Source of the DNA: Methanobrevibacter sp.
GTDB taxonomy: Archaea > Methanobacteriota > Methanobacteria > Methanobacteriales > Methanobacteriaceae
Direction of reading: 5' to 3'
Length of the DNA: 64,000 nt
NCBI RefSeq assembly: GCF_017427765.1
Contig: NZ_JAFRSC010000006.1
Location: 1 to 64,000, forward strand
Shown here: in pieces, positions 1 to 8,530 of the stretch
Position numbering within the stretch: position 1 is the first letter of the stretch
Layout: every line of letters starts with the position of its first letter
Notes under the pieces: generated by a model
Told to the model about the DNA's origin: nothing
Seen by the model: the letters and a program-made list of their open reading frames with translations, nothing else
Databases searched by the model: none
Program-made: the position numbers and the translations under genes

Positions 1-211
1 TCGCTGTTCCTCCGCAAGCACATTTTGCTTTAAGAGTTTTTGTGAGTTCTTTTATATCAATATCGTGTTCATCTATACCTTCGATAATAGTCATGAGTTT
101 TCCGAATCTTCTTCTAACTGTAAAAACTTTTAGAGTTTGAACTTCACGTGCAATTTCTTCACAAACACAAAGTTCTTCAGGAAGCCCACATACATCACAG
201 ATTTTTGACAT
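1..211 (-). CDS. Translation initiation factor SUI1/aIF1-like (3' part cut by window edge)
   Basis: This is the N-terminal 70 residues of an archaeal SUI1 (eIF1-like) factor, which acts on the small ribosomal subunit in start-codon selection. The N-terminus has a small cysteine motif ([13 protein letters not shown]) followed by the SUI1 fold, including [15 protein letters not shown] and a KCACGG motif. It starts at an ATG whose last base abuts the rpmC stop codon, with GAAGGAGAATTAA as ribosome binding site, so it is translated as the next cistron of the ribosomal operon. The C-terminus lies outside the window. The family call is confident. Confidence 0.9.
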   Translation of the reverse strand, partial: MSKICDVCGLPEELCVCEEIAREVQTLKVFTVRRRFGKLMTIIEGIDEHDIDIKELTKTLKAKCACGGTA

Positions 212-418
212 TTAATTCTCCTTCTGTTTTTCATTCAATATTGTAAGAACACGAGCAATTGTTCTTTTTAATTCTCTAATTTTTCCAGGATTTTCAACAA
301 CCCCAGCAGCTGCACTTTTAGAAACATTTTTGGATAATTCAGTTCTGAGTTCAACTAATTTATCTTGAATCTCATCAACTTCCATGTCCCAAATTTCTTT
401 ACTTCTTAAAATCGCCAT
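212..418 (-). CDS. rpmC: 50S ribosomal protein L29 (uL29)
   Basis: This 68-residue protein is the normal length for archaeal uL29, a two-helix protein of the large subunit near the peptide exit tunnel. The start MAILRSKEIWDM, the central VELRTELSK and the basic GKIRELKRTIARVLT segment are typical. It lies between rpsC and SUI1, as in other Methanobacteriales. A 34-base gap separates it from rpsC upstream and the SUI1 gene follows with no gap, so it is part of one polycistronic unit. Call by sequence and synteny. Confidence 0.97.
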   Translation of the reverse strand: MAILRSKEIWDMEVDEIQDKLVELRTELSKNVSKSAAAGVVENPGKIRELKRTIARVLTILNEKQKEN

Positions 419-452
419 TGTTCCAACTCTTTTAGATAATTAAATTTCATAT

Positions 453-1211
453 TTAACTATCATCTTCTTCTACTTCTTCAGTAGATTCTTCTTCAACAAC
501 TTCTTCTAATTCTTCGAGATCTTCAACTTCCTCGATTATTTCTTCTTCGATGATTTCTTCGGTTTCAACATCGATTTCTTCATCTTCTACAATTTCACCA
601 TCTTCTTCAATGGTTACTTTTGGAGGAAGGATTTCAACAGAATCAGGTAATACAGTTTCCGGAGGCATAATTCTTACATAAATACCTAAAACACCAGGTT
701 TTAATTGAACTGTAGCAAAGCCTTCTTCTACTAATCTGATTGAAGGTTCACCACATTTTTTAATGTATCCTTCAACGAATTTAGCTACAGCAGATCTAGA
801 ACCTCTGATTTTACCAGAAATAGTAACTTCTACACCTTGAGCTCCAGCACCCATAATTCTACGAATAGTGGAATAAGCAACTCTTCTGAAATGCATACCT
901 CTTTGTAACATGTTAGCTATTTTATAAGCCATGATTTTTGGATTAAGTTCAGGAACTTCAACCTCTTTAACTTCAATTTGAGGATTATCTAAACCAAATT
1001 CGTTTTTAAGAGTGTTGGTAATAGTTCTTACGTTTTTTCCACCTCTACCAATAACCATACCAGGTCTTTCAGCATAAACAACAACCATGGTACCTAAAGG
1101 TGTAATTTGAACTTCCATACCACCGTATCCAGCTCTTTCGAGTTCTTTTTCTAAATATTCGTCAATTCTGGTTCTTCTAAGGCCCTCTGTGACAAAATCT
1201 TTTTCTATCAT
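453..1211 (-). CDS. rpsC: 30S ribosomal protein S3 (uS3) with acidic C-terminal tail
   Basis: uS3 of the small-subunit head at the mRNA entry channel. The KH domain is visible (VIGRGGKNVRTITNTL, about residues 53-68), followed by the S3 C-terminal domain (GAQGVEVTISGKIRGSRSA). The last 50 residues or so are almost entirely Glu, Asp, Val and Ile, an acidic low-complexity tail seen in some methanogen S3 proteins and absent from the bacterial protein. Its ATG overlaps the rplV stop codon by one base (TAATG), suggesting coupled translation. No sign of damage. Confidence 0.97.
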   Translation of the reverse strand: MIEKDFVTEGLRRTRIDEYLEKELERAGYGGMEVQITPLGTMVVVYAERPGMVIGRGGKNVRTITNTLKNEFGLDNPQIEVKEVEVPELNPKIMAYKIANMLQRGMHFRRVAYSTIRRIMGAGAQGVEVTISGKIRGSRSAVAKFVEGYIKKCGEPSIRLVEEGFATVQLKPGVLGIYVRIMPPETVLPDSVEILPPKVTIEEDGEIVEDEEIDVETEEIIEEEIIEEVEDLEELEEVVEEESTEEVEEDDS

Positions 1212-1675
1212 TAGTTAGCCTCCTGTAATACAATTTGAATATGAGTAGTAGGTGTGTTAAACGGAGTCATTCTACCGAATGCTCTTGGGATGTAACCAGG
1301 GATAATAACACCTCTGTGACTTGAAATATGTTCAATGAATAATTTTTCAGTGTCTAAACCTTTGTACTCTGCATTAGCTTCAGCATTTTCTAAAACTTTT
1401 AAAATTTGTTCTGCAGCTTTAACAGGGTATCTTCCGGAAGGCCAGCCTTCTTGTCCTTTTCTGTGACCAACTTTTTTGTTGTGTCTTTTGAAAGGAACAG
1501 CTTTTTTCATGTCAATTACATCTTCTAAGTAAGCTTTAGCTTTTCCTACTTCCATTCCTCTAATTGCTCTGCAAATCTCAACACTGTGTTTTGGAGAAAT
1601 CTTAAGAGATTTTGCCATAGCACGTGCAGTTTTTGCTTCATCTACGTCATTATTATAAGCATATTTGTTAGCCAT
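1211..1675 (-). CDS. rplV: 50S ribosomal protein L22 (uL22)
   Basis: uL22 lines the peptide exit tunnel of the large subunit. The 154-residue length and the motifs [15 protein letters not shown] and the C-terminal HIQIVLQE are those of archaeal L22. The start ATG is preceded by GGAGATTA (1680-1687 on the minus strand), an in-register ribosome binding site that is also exactly complementary to the conserved loop of the small RNAs at 47959-48365 (see findings). It sits between rpsS and rpsC, the conserved order. Confidence 0.97.
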   Translation of the reverse strand: MANKYAYNNDVDEAKTARAMAKSLKISPKHSVEICRAIRGMEVGKAKAYLEDVIDMKKAVPFKRHNKKVGHRKGQEGWPSGRYPVKAAEQILKVLENAEANAEYKGLDTEKLFIEHISSHRGVIIPGYIPRAFGRMTPFNTPTTHIQIVLQEAN

Positions 1676-1687
1676 GTTCTAATCTCC

Positions 1688-2098
1688 TTATTTAAGTGGT
1701 ACAAACATGGATGATCTGGTAGCACCCATACCTGGGTCTCCGTGTTGAACTCTTTTTCTAGTTGGTGCGTATTCACCAAAGTAATGACCAATCATTTCTG
1801 GTGCAATAGTTACTTCAACAAAATTTTGACCATCATAAATACCGAAAGTGGTTCCAACCATTTCAGGTATAACAATCATGTCTCTACAATGGGTCCTAAT
1901 TACAACAGGACGACCATCTTTAGTTCCTTCTTTATTCAATTTTCTCATTTTATCCAAAACAATTTGTTGTCTTGGTAAGAATCCTCTCTTTAAAGATCTT
2001 CTTTGTCTTGCAGGGAATAATTCCATTACTTCCTCTAAAGACATGTCTTGTAATTCTTCAAGAGTATAACCTTTATATTTAAATACTTTTCTTGCCAA
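1688..2098 (-). CDS. rpsS: 30S ribosomal protein S19 (uS19)
   Basis: uS19 of the small-subunit head, contacting S13 and helix 42. The 136-residue length matches archaeal/eukaryotic S15e-type proteins, which carry an N-terminal extension compared with bacteria. Characteristic parts are [12 protein letters not shown], the [16 protein letters not shown] segment and the C-terminal [17 protein letters not shown]. It lies 15 bases downstream of rplB. Nothing unusual; open frames on the opposite strand here are shadows. Confidence 0.97.
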   Translation of the reverse strand: MARKVFKYKGYTLEELQDMSLEEVMELFPARQRRSLKRGFLPRQQIVLDKMRKLNKEGTKDGRPVVIRTHCRDMIVIPEMVGTTFGIYDGQNFVEVTIAPEMIGHYFGEYAPTRKRVQHGDPGMGATRSSMFVPLK

Positions 2099-2113
2099 TG
2101 AAACACCCTCTAT

Positions 2114-2839
2114 CTATCTTTTTAAACCTGTTCTCTTAGCTGCAATTGAACCAACTTTTCTACCTGGTGGTGCATGTCTTGAAATAGTAGTAGGACGACC
2201 AGGATGTTGTCTGTTACCTCCCCCGTGAGGGTGATCAACAGCGTTCATTGCTACTCCTCTTACAGTCATGAATTTCTTACCTTTAGCTTTATAAGCATGC
2301 CATTTTTTACCAGCTTTAAGGAATGGTTTATCTTTTCTTCCTCCACCAGCTACTACACCAATACTAGCACGGCAGTTAGGGTTTAAGTATTTTAATTCCC
2401 CGGATGGTAATTCAACAACAGTTTGGTTTGCATCATGAGTAACAACATTAGCATAAGTTCCAGAAGATCTTACAAAACGACCTCCATCTCCAGGAGTGTT
2501 TTCAATATCATAGATTGGAGTACCTTCAGGAATTTCAGCAAGAGGTAATGTATTACCGAATTTGATAGGAGCAGAAATACCACATTCAATTTCATCTCCA
2601 ACTTGAATACTTTCAGGTGCTAAGATGTATTTCTTTTCACCATTTTCGAATTTTACTTCTGCAATAGGAGCAGTTCTTGCTGGGTCATGTACAATATCAA
2701 TGACTTTACCTTTAATACTACCTTCTTTTTCTAATGCATCGTAAGATCTGTATCTAATTTTATCTTTAAAACGATGAGAAGCAACACGGTGTGCAGGAGT
2801 TCCTCTACCTCTTCTTTGATGAATTAATCGTTTTCCCAT
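2114..2839 (-). CDS. rplB: 50S ribosomal protein L2 (uL2)
   Basis: uL2 is needed for subunit association and peptidyl transfer. The 241-residue archaeal form starts MGKRLIHQRRGRG and includes the conserved GVAMNAVDHPHGGGNRQHPG segment near residue 200, which contains the histidine region next to the peptidyl transferase centre. The order rplW-rplB-rpsS with gaps of 12 to 15 bases is that of the archaeal S10-type operon. The start has an AGGAGG-like binding site. Confidence 0.98.
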   Translation of the reverse strand: MGKRLIHQRRGRGTPAHRVASHRFKDKIRYRSYDALEKEGSIKGKVIDIVHDPARTAPIAEVKFENGEKKYILAPESIQVGDEIECGISAPIKFGNTLPLAEIPEGTPIYDIENTPGDGGRFVRSSGTYANVVTHDANQTVVELPSGELKYLNPNCRASIGVVAGGGRKDKPFLKAGKKWHAYKAKGKKFMTVRGVAMNAVDHPHGGGNRQHPGRPTTISRHAPPGRKVGSIAAKRTGLKR

Positions 2840-2851
2840 TCAAATTCCTCC

Positions 2852-3112
2852 TTAGAATACTCCTATTCTGACAGCGAGTTCTTCTGCCATTTCTTCTTCA
2901 ACAAGTTTAATGTATGCTACTTTTACACCTTTAGTAGTAATATGAGTATTGACTTTTGCTACTTTTTCGCCGTATAAATCTTCAAAAGCTCTTTTGATTT
3001 GACCTTTGTTTGCTTTACGGTTTACAACAAAAGCAATTTCGTTATTCATATCGATTAAGTTCATGGTTTTTTCAGTAACATGAGGTTTAATAATAATTGA
3101 GTATGAATCCAT
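2852..3112 (-). CDS. rplW: 50S ribosomal protein L23 (uL23)
   Basis: uL23 sits at the exit of the peptide tunnel and is a docking site for SRP. The protein MDSYSIIIKPHVTEKTM... has the usual archaeal length of 86 residues. I chose the ATG at 3112 because GGTGATT lies at the right distance before it; an in-frame GTG nine bases upstream lies inside that binding site and is unlikely to be used. It is flanked by rplD and rplB as expected. Confidence 0.95.
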   Translation of the reverse strand: MDSYSIIIKPHVTEKTMNLIDMNNEIAFVVNRKANKGQIKRAFEDLYGEKVAKVNTHITTKGVKVAYIKLVEEEMAEELAVRIGVF

Positions 3113-3133
3113 AATAATCACCTATTTTCCAAA

Positions 3134-3898
3134 TTATTGGAATAAACCTCCTAACTTTTCAACAGCTGATTTAGTGTAAACAGTGAGTCTTCCTGCGTGG
3201 GTACCAGGTGCTAATAATTCAGCATTTAAGTTTTCAACAACCACAACATCTACACCAGCGTGGTTTCTTGCACCTAAAGAGATACCTTTATCTTCACCAA
3301 CAACAACAAGAGGTCCTTTTACTTTTTTGTATTTTCTTCCTCTAGTTTTTCCTCTACCAGCTCTGATTCTTTTACCTTCTTTAGCACGGATGACATCGTC
3401 ATAAACTCCTAAATTCTCAAATATTTCACGAGATTGTTTAGCAGTTTTTACAGCTTCGAGTTCATCTTCAACAATAATAGGAACTTGTTCTAAATCTGCT
3501 ACTTTATGTCCTCTGTTTTCAACAATTTCTTTATTAGTTGTTGCTGCAACAGCAGATCTGATAGCAAATCTTCTTTCTTTTATGTTGATTTTTTCGTGAT
3601 GATTTTTTTCAGCTCTAGTAGGATGTGCTTGTCTACCACCAATAGCCATTGGTACGAAAGCTGCTCTTGAACCATTTTTAATCCTAGGTACTCTTGCAGT
3701 ACCTCTACCTGAACCCCATCCTTTAGCGGAAGTTCTTTTACCTGCCATTGGGTCATTACCCCATGGTTGTACTCTAGCGGATTGTGCTGAAAGTACAGCT
3801 CTTTTGATTAAATCTGGTCTGTATACTTCATCAAAAATAGCTGGAAGTTCAATTTCTTCTTTTACTTCCCCATTAATAGAATAAACGTTTACTTTCAT
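3134..3898 (-). CDS. rplD: 50S ribosomal protein L4 (uL4/L1e)
   Basis: uL4 of the large subunit, of the archaeal/eukaryotic L1e type (254 residues). Recognisable parts are the N-terminal LPAIFDEVYRPDLIKRAV, the tunnel loop rich in Gly, Arg and Ser (KGWGSGRGTARVPRIK) and RKYKKVKGPLVVVGEDKG. In bacteria L4 represses its own operon; no evidence either way is seen here. It lies two bases downstream of the rplC stop codon, implying translational coupling. Confidence 0.97.
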   Translation of the reverse strand: MKVNVYSINGEVKEEIELPAIFDEVYRPDLIKRAVLSAQSARVQPWGNDPMAGKRTSAKGWGSGRGTARVPRIKNGSRAAFVPMAIGGRQAHPTRAEKNHHEKINIKERRFAIRSAVAATTNKEIVENRGHKVADLEQVPIIVEDELEAVKTAKQSREIFENLGVYDDVIRAKEGKRIRAGRGKTRGRKYKKVKGPLVVVGEDKGISLGARNHAGVDVVVVENLNAELLAPGTHAGRLTVYTKSAVEKLGGLFQ

Positions 3899-3900
3899 GA

Positions 3901-4911
3901 TTATACCCCTTGTTTAGATTTTGTACTTATGTAATTAATTTGAGGTATATCCTCAGCTTTATTATTAGGTCTGATAGGCTGTCTTAAAATTACTAATCTT
4001 TTAGAAGGACCTGGAAGGGAACCTTTTACTAAGACATAATCATTTTTAACAACACCATATTTTACAAATCCACCATCTGGGTTGATTTGATCAACTTCAT
4101 CAGCTGATGCAATTTTTAAAATTCTTTTATTGAATTCAGTTCTTTTATGGTAACCCATTTGACCTGCTTGTGCAACAGTCCACATGGTTCTTCTTGGTGT
4201 CCAAGGTCCAATAGAACCTACGTGTCTACCTTTACCTGCTCTAACAGCTTTACCATATTGAATTCTAATTCCCCATCTTTTAACTACACCTTGGAATCCT
4301 TTTCCTTTTGTAGTTGCAATAGCATCAACAAATTCTCCTTCATTGAAGATTTCACTAGCTTTTACTTCATTACCTAATAATTCTAATGCAGTATTTAATT
4401 TTTCTTCAGGATTTGCTCCTCCAATTCCACATTCAAATATGTCAGGTTTTTTCTTAGGTACGCTAGTTACTTTTGGATTGGTGTGTACTAATACCCTAAT
4501 TTCTTCTGTGTTTTCTAATGCACCTTGTATTTTTGCAATAGCTTCAGATTTATTGTACTCTTTAGGAAGAGAAATCTTCCTTGAAAGTTCTTGATCTAAA
4601 TTGTCTGCAAGTACTTCGGTGATTACTTTCAAACCACGAGAAGTTTTTTCATAAGCTCTAATTCCCATTACTACGACCGGAGGCACTTCCAATACAGTTA
4701 CTGGAGTGAAAACTTCCATACCATTAGTAGGAGAGTTTTTATCAGTATCAGTGACTAAAGCGTGAGTCATACCGACTTTATAACCTGCGAGGCCGAGTAA
4801 TTTTGGTTCATCAATTTGAGGCCAAGATTTTACTCTAGGGGTTTCTTTAGCTGCTCTTTTCCTTGGACTAAAAGCAACAGACCCTTTTCTTGGCTGGTGA
4901 TGTCTTACCAT
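3901..4911 (-). CDS. rplC: 50S ribosomal protein L3 (uL3)
   Basis: uL3 is an early assembly protein of the large subunit near the peptidyl transferase centre. The 336-residue archaeal form begins MVRHHQPRKGSVAFSPRKRA and contains the conserved GKGFQGVVKRWG segment and KGRHVGSIGPWTP. It is the first gene of the ribosomal operon, with TAAGGAGG as ribosome binding site and an AT-rich leader of about 340 bases that holds nested inverted repeats (5154-5226). No frameshift or truncation. Confidence 0.98.
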   Translation of the reverse strand: MVRHHQPRKGSVAFSPRKRAAKETPRVKSWPQIDEPKLLGLAGYKVGMTHALVTDTDKNSPTNGMEVFTPVTVLEVPPVVVMGIRAYEKTSRGLKVITEVLADNLDQELSRKISLPKEYNKSEAIAKIQGALENTEEIRVLVHTNPKVTSVPKKKPDIFECGIGGANPEEKLNTALELLGNEVKASEIFNEGEFVDAIATTKGKGFQGVVKRWGIRIQYGKAVRAGKGRHVGSIGPWTPRRTMWTVAQAGQMGYHKRTEFNKRILKIASADEVDQINPDGGFVKYGVVKNDYVLVKGSLPGPSKRLVILRQPIRPNNKAEDIPQINYISTKSKQGV

Positions 4912-5251
4912 TTAATTTAACCTCCTTATTAATATTTTTCCTTATTTTTTAATTATATTCAAATTTTTTTTAAATAACTAAATGAATAGTCATTTTACAA
5001 GTTGATAAGAATTACACAATGTATAACCTCATCGAAATAATAAATAGCCGTAAAAAAGATTACAACTAGATAAATATTAAATTTCAATATATCCTATTGA
5101 GTTTTAAACAATTGAAGCACAATAAAGAATATATCTAATGTATAAATCATTCTGCGCTAAGTAAATTTTTAGGAGAGTCCTAAAAACATTAATGTATAAA
5201 AAGTTGAGCAAGTTATCTATTAGCGCGATATAACTAATAAATCAAAGAGAA
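4912..5251. other. Intergenic region upstream of rplC; leader and promoter region of the ribosomal operon
   Basis: There is no gene here. On the minus strand the region lies between the end of the SPOUT methyltransferase gene and rplC. It holds two copies of the TATA-like element TTTATACATTA (minus strand, 5200-5190 and 5146-5136) and a nested inverted-repeat structure (separate entry). The part next to rplC is plain A/T-rich sequence ending in the ribosome binding site. Promoter assignments rest on pattern only. Confidence 0.5.
5154..5226. repeat. Nested inverted repeats, possible structured RNA or operator
   Basis: Outer arms GCGCTAA (5154-5160) and TTAGCGC (5220-5226) are perfect complements and enclose an inner perfect palindrome, TTTTTAGGA-gag-TCCTAAAAA (5166-5186). 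The GCGC arms stand out in otherwise A/T-only DNA. The element starts 26 bases after the SPOUT gene stop and about 240 bases before rplC, so it could be a terminator, an r-protein leader structure, or a protein-binding site near a transcription start. The repeats are seen directly; the role is inference. Confidence 0.5.
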
Positions 5252-6079
5252 TTAAAATCTCATAAAGTTAAATAAAGAAAGTGTAGCGACAACTGCCTCT
5301 TCAGTCCTAACAGTTTCAGTTCCCTGCCCAGGAATTGTATTTATTTTAAATAAATCCCAATTAGCATTAGAAACGTCTTCGTTAATTGAAGAATAAGGGC
5401 CACCAAATAAAATAGCAATACTTTTACATTCATCTACTTTATGTTTTAATTCATCAAAAATAGAATCAATATAATCTCCATATCTTGTAGTTTCAACAAC
5501 AAGATCAGGTTTAATTAATTTTAAGCTATTTTTAAGACTCTTATTAGAGGATATTACTTTATATCCCCAGTAAACGTCATCTGGTTTATCAGGTGTGACT
5601 ATTACTTCTTTCTTAGCAATTTTAGTTATCTTAAAGTCAAAAATTCTTTTAACTGTAAGTTGCTCTTTACAGAATGCAAGTTTATCCATACCTATATCAA
5701 CATAAGTTCCTTTCTTATTTCTCTTAACAGTGAAACCTTGCCTATAATCACCGACGTCAGGTTGATTATCAACAGGGTGATGAGGAGTCCTAAGCGGTGG
5801 AAGAATTCCAACATGCTTCAATTCAGGTTTTATAGGAAACGCTTTTTTCCTCAAGTATTGAGGAGTATTCATATAATCCAGAACTTCAGCAATAAAATCT
5901 CCATCAAGATCTCCATCTTCATTTTTATCATGATCATCATTGTAAATAATCACGTTATCTGCTTGAAAAATAGCTAAAGCTCTTCCTAAAATTCCAACTT
6001 TATAAGTACGAATTTTGAGATCTTTAGACTCAGAAAGAAATGAATTTGGAATAAATATAGATAGCTCATCTTTATACAT
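5252..6079 (-). CDS. SPOUT-class RNA methyltransferase (MTH1/COG2106, SPOUT1-like)
   Basis: A 275-residue protein of the archaeal/eukaryotic family typified by MTH1 and human SPOUT1 (C9orf114). It has an alpha/beta knot methyltransferase fold with an inserted OB-like domain. Visible marks are the PPLRTPHHP segment (about residue 94), AILFGGPYSS (the SAM-binding knot region) and IPGQGTETVRTEEAVVATLSLFN at the C-terminus, where the knot loop lies. The substrate in archaea is not certain; rRNA uridine methylation is a plausible inference. Position just upstream of the ribosomal operon is conserved in Methanobacteriales and fits a ribosome role. Confidence 0.85.
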   Translation of the reverse strand: MYKDELSIFIPNSFLSESKDLKIRTYKVGILGRALAIFQADNVIIYNDDHDKNEDGDLDGDFIAEVLDYMNTPQYLRKKAFPIKPELKHVGILPPLRTPHHPVDNQPDVGDYRQGFTVKRNKKGTYVDIGMDKLAFCKEQLTVKRIFDFKITKIAKKEVIVTPDKPDDVYWGYKVISSNKSLKNSLKLIKPDLVVETTRYGDYIDSIFDELKHKVDECKSIAILFGGPYSSINEDVSNANWDLFKINTIPGQGTETVRTEEAVVATLSLFNFMRF

Positions 6080-6103
6080 TACCTTACATTATGTAAACTA
6101 AAG

Positions 6104-6112
6104 TATATAAAG
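6104..6112 (-). promoter_or_regulatory. TATA box of the SPOUT methyltransferase gene
   Basis: The minus strand reads TTTATATAC about 25-33 bases before the ATG at 6079. Archaeal transcription starts about 25 bases downstream of the TATA box, so the mRNA would begin almost at the start codon. This suggests a leaderless or near-leaderless message, in line with the lack of a convincing ribosome binding site. Confidence 0.5.
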
Positions 6113-6315
6113 ATTACCCTACATTTATATAGCTATCACTAAATAGACTTACACATTTACAAAATATTATATCAATTATAATATCTGTAGCTCTTTTTAT
6201 GCTACCAACTTTTTTATACTCAGAGAATATATTAATATTAAATATATGACAAGGAGTATATAAATGTATTGTTTTTCAATAGGAATAACTAAAAAAAATA
6301 GGATTTTTAGAAAAA

Positions 6316-6951
6316 TTAAAAATTAATTAACGCTCTAATTACAATTACATCAACATTTTGATTTTCTTTTGTGTGAAAATCATAAATCTTTGGAATTGGA
6401 AACTTATATCTGAATATATGAGTAATTTTTAAATTATTTTCTTCGTAAAAATTAATTAAAAATTCTTCAGTTGAAGCCATATGAAAAGAATATAAAACAT
6501 CCGGTTTGAGACTGCATGCCTTTTTGACAAAATTTAAATCTTCACCGCCTTTTGCTTTCCTTTGAGATCCGAAAGGAGGATTCTGAATTATAGTATCTAC
6601 ATCAAAGCACTCATTAAATTCATTAATATCACTTAATATAAACTCTACATTATCAACATTTGATTTATCGCAATACTCCATTGCCAAATTAATTGAATCG
6701 ACATCAACATCCACACCACATGTCATATTTGCACCCATTAATGCAGATCCAATAGTAAAAATTCCAGTTCCGCAACCCAAATCTAAAACATTCCTATTTT
6801 CAATATCACCTAAAGAATCCGCATTCCAAATTAAATCGGCAGCTATAACTGAAGGAGTAGAATACTGTTCAAGTCCAATCTTCGGTTTTGGGTGGGATGG
6901 TATTGACTGAAGTTGCATTTCCAAATGTTTTTTGCGAGTAATTCTAATCAT
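6316..6951 (-). CDS. METTL5-type RNA/DNA N6-adenine methyltransferase (COG2263)
   Basis: A 211-residue SAM-dependent methyltransferase. Motif I VLDLGCGTGIFTIGSALMGA (about residues 55-74), the acidic residue after the next strand (GVDVD) and the catalytic NPPFGSQRK motif (about 124-132) are all present. The NPPF motif marks N6-adenine methyltransferases, and human METTL5, of the same family, modifies 18S rRNA. The archaeal target is likely a small-subunit rRNA adenine, by homology only. It is divergent from pycA across an A/T-rich 73-base gap. Confidence 0.85.
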   Translation of the reverse strand: MIRITRKKHLEMQLQSIPSHPKPKIGLEQYSTPSVIAADLIWNADSLGDIENRNVLDLGCGTGIFTIGSALMGANMTCGVDVDVDSINLAMEYCDKSNVDNVEFILSDINEFNECFDVDTIIQNPPFGSQRKAKGGEDLNFVKKACSLKPDVLYSFHMASTEEFLINFYEENNLKITHIFRYKFPIPKIYDFHTKENQNVDVIVIRALINF

Positions 6952-7024
6952 ATTATCAATATATTTAATAATTATCTAATATATAATATAATATATTATA
7001 AAAAAATTACTTATGAGGTTTCAC

Positions 7025-8515
7025 ATGTTTGAAAAAGTATTAATTGCAAATAGAGGAGAAATCGCAATAAGAGTTATGCGAGCATGTCGTGAACTTGACA
7101 TTGAAAGCGTGGCTATTTATTCTGATGCAGATAAAACTTCCCTATATACAAAATATGCTGATGAAAATTACCCGTTAGGAAATCCTTCACCGGCCCAATC
7201 ATATTTGAATATAGAGAAAATCATAGGTATTGCTCTTGAATCAGGAGCGGATGCCATACACCCAGGTTACGGATTTCTAGCAGAAAATCCAAAATTTGGA
7301 GAAGAATGTGAAAAAAATGGAATTAAACTTATTGGACCTTCTGGAAAAGTAATTAATCAGATGGGAGATAAAATTACTTCAAAAGCTCTCATGAAAAAAG
7401 CAGGAGTTCCAGTAATTGAAGGTACACCTGAAGGTGTTAGTGATATTGAAGAAGCAAAAGAAATAGCTAAATCAATAGGATATCCTGTAATAGTTAAAGC
7501 ATCCGCAGGAGGTGGAGGAATTGGTATGCGTGCAGTTTATGAGGAAGAAGAACTTGTACGTGCTATTGAATCTACACAATCCGTGGCAGCAACAAACTTC
7601 GGTGATTCTACTGTATTTATTGAAAAATATCTTGAACAGCCACGTCACATTGAATTCCAACTGCTAGCAGATGAACATGGAAATGTAATTCACGTTGCAG
7701 ACAGGGAATGTTCCATTCAAAGAAGACATCAAAAACTTCTTGAAGAAGCTCCTTCCCCTATTATGACCGAAGAGTTAAGGGAAGAAATGGGAGGAAGCGC
7801 TGTTAAAGCTGCAGAGTATATCGGATATACCAGTGCAGGTACTGTTGAATTCCTGTATGATAATGGCAACTATTATTTCCTTGAAATGAACACACGTATA
7901 CAAGTAGAACATCCAATCACAGAACTTGTAACTAACACTGATTTAATTAAGGAACAAATCAAAATTGCTGCAGGAGATGAATTAAGCTACCAGCAAGAAG
8001 ACATTAAAGTATCAGGCCATGCGATTGAATGCCGTATTAATGCTGAAGATCCTTTAAATGACTTTGCACCAAATCCTGGAAAAATTACAGGATACCGGTC
8101 TCCAGGAGGCCCTGGTGTGCGTTTAGATAGTGGAGTTTACATGAATTATACTATTCCTACATTTTATGATTCCATGATTTCCAAACTAATCACATATGGA
8201 AGAAGCAGGAATGACGCAATTAATAGAATGAAAAGAGCATTAAGAGAATATGTCATTTTAGGTGTAAAAACTACAATTCCATTCCATAAAGCTATTTTAA
8301 GAAATCCAAACTTCCTATCTGGAGATTTGAATACACACTTCATTGACCAGCACAAAAAAGGTATAGATATGGAAATGATTAATGTAATCGAAGAAGATGC
8401 AGAATATGTGAATAAATTAAAATCCACATTTATGCCGGGTAAAAAGATAGCTGCAATTTCAGCTGCTGTTGGATCTTACCAAAATGCTATTAAAAGCCAG
8501 CAAATGCAAAAATAA
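7025..8515 (+). CDS. pycA: Pyruvate carboxylase subunit A (biotin carboxylase)
   Basis: The biotin carboxylase subunit of the two-subunit archaeal pyruvate carboxylase, which makes oxaloacetate for the incomplete reductive TCA pathway of methanogens. It shows the ATP-grasp glycine-rich loop [12 protein letters not shown], the [13 protein letters not shown] segment, the [13 protein letters not shown] motif and the [11 protein letters not shown] catalytic region. I place the start at the ATG at 7025, preceded by GAGGTTT, rather than the ATG at 7013. The biotin-bearing PycB subunit is not in this window. The biotin ligase that activates PycB follows 15 bases downstream, as in other Methanobacteriales. 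Confidence 0.95.
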   Translation: MFEKVLIANRGEIAIRVMRACRELDIESVAIYSDADKTSLYTKYADENYPLGNPSPAQSYLNIEKIIGIALESGADAIHPGYGFLAENPKFGEECEKNGIKLIGPSGKVINQMGDKITSKALMKKAGVPVIEGTPEGVSDIEEAKEIAKSIGYPVIVKASAGGGGIGMRAVYEEEELVRAIESTQSVAATNFGDSTVFIEKYLEQPRHIEFQLLADEHGNVIHVADRECSIQRRHQKLLEEAPSPIMTEELREEMGGSAVKAAEYIGYTSAGTVEFLYDNGNYYFLEMNTRIQVEHPITELVTNTDLIKEQIKIAAGDELSYQQEDIKVSGHAIECRINAEDPLNDFAPNPGKITGYRSPGGPGVRLDSGVYMNYTIPTFYDSMISKLITYGRSRNDAINRMKRALREYVILGVKTTIPFHKAILRNPNFLSGDLNTHFIDQHKKGIDMEMINVIEEDAEYVNKLKSTFMPGKKIAAISAAVGSYQNAIKSQQMQK

Positions 8516-8530
8516 ATTGGAGATTAATTA

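Noticed and set aside
1742..2069. Plus-strand frames opposite rpsS
   Set aside because: They lie wholly inside a conserved ribosomal protein gene on the other strand and encode no recognisable domain.
5166..5186. TTTTTAGGA-gag-TCCTAAAAA as a third copy of the island operator
   Set aside because: The arms are similar, but the spacing between TTAGG and CCTAA is five bases instead of four and the flanking AAATTTA is missing, so I do not count it as the same site.
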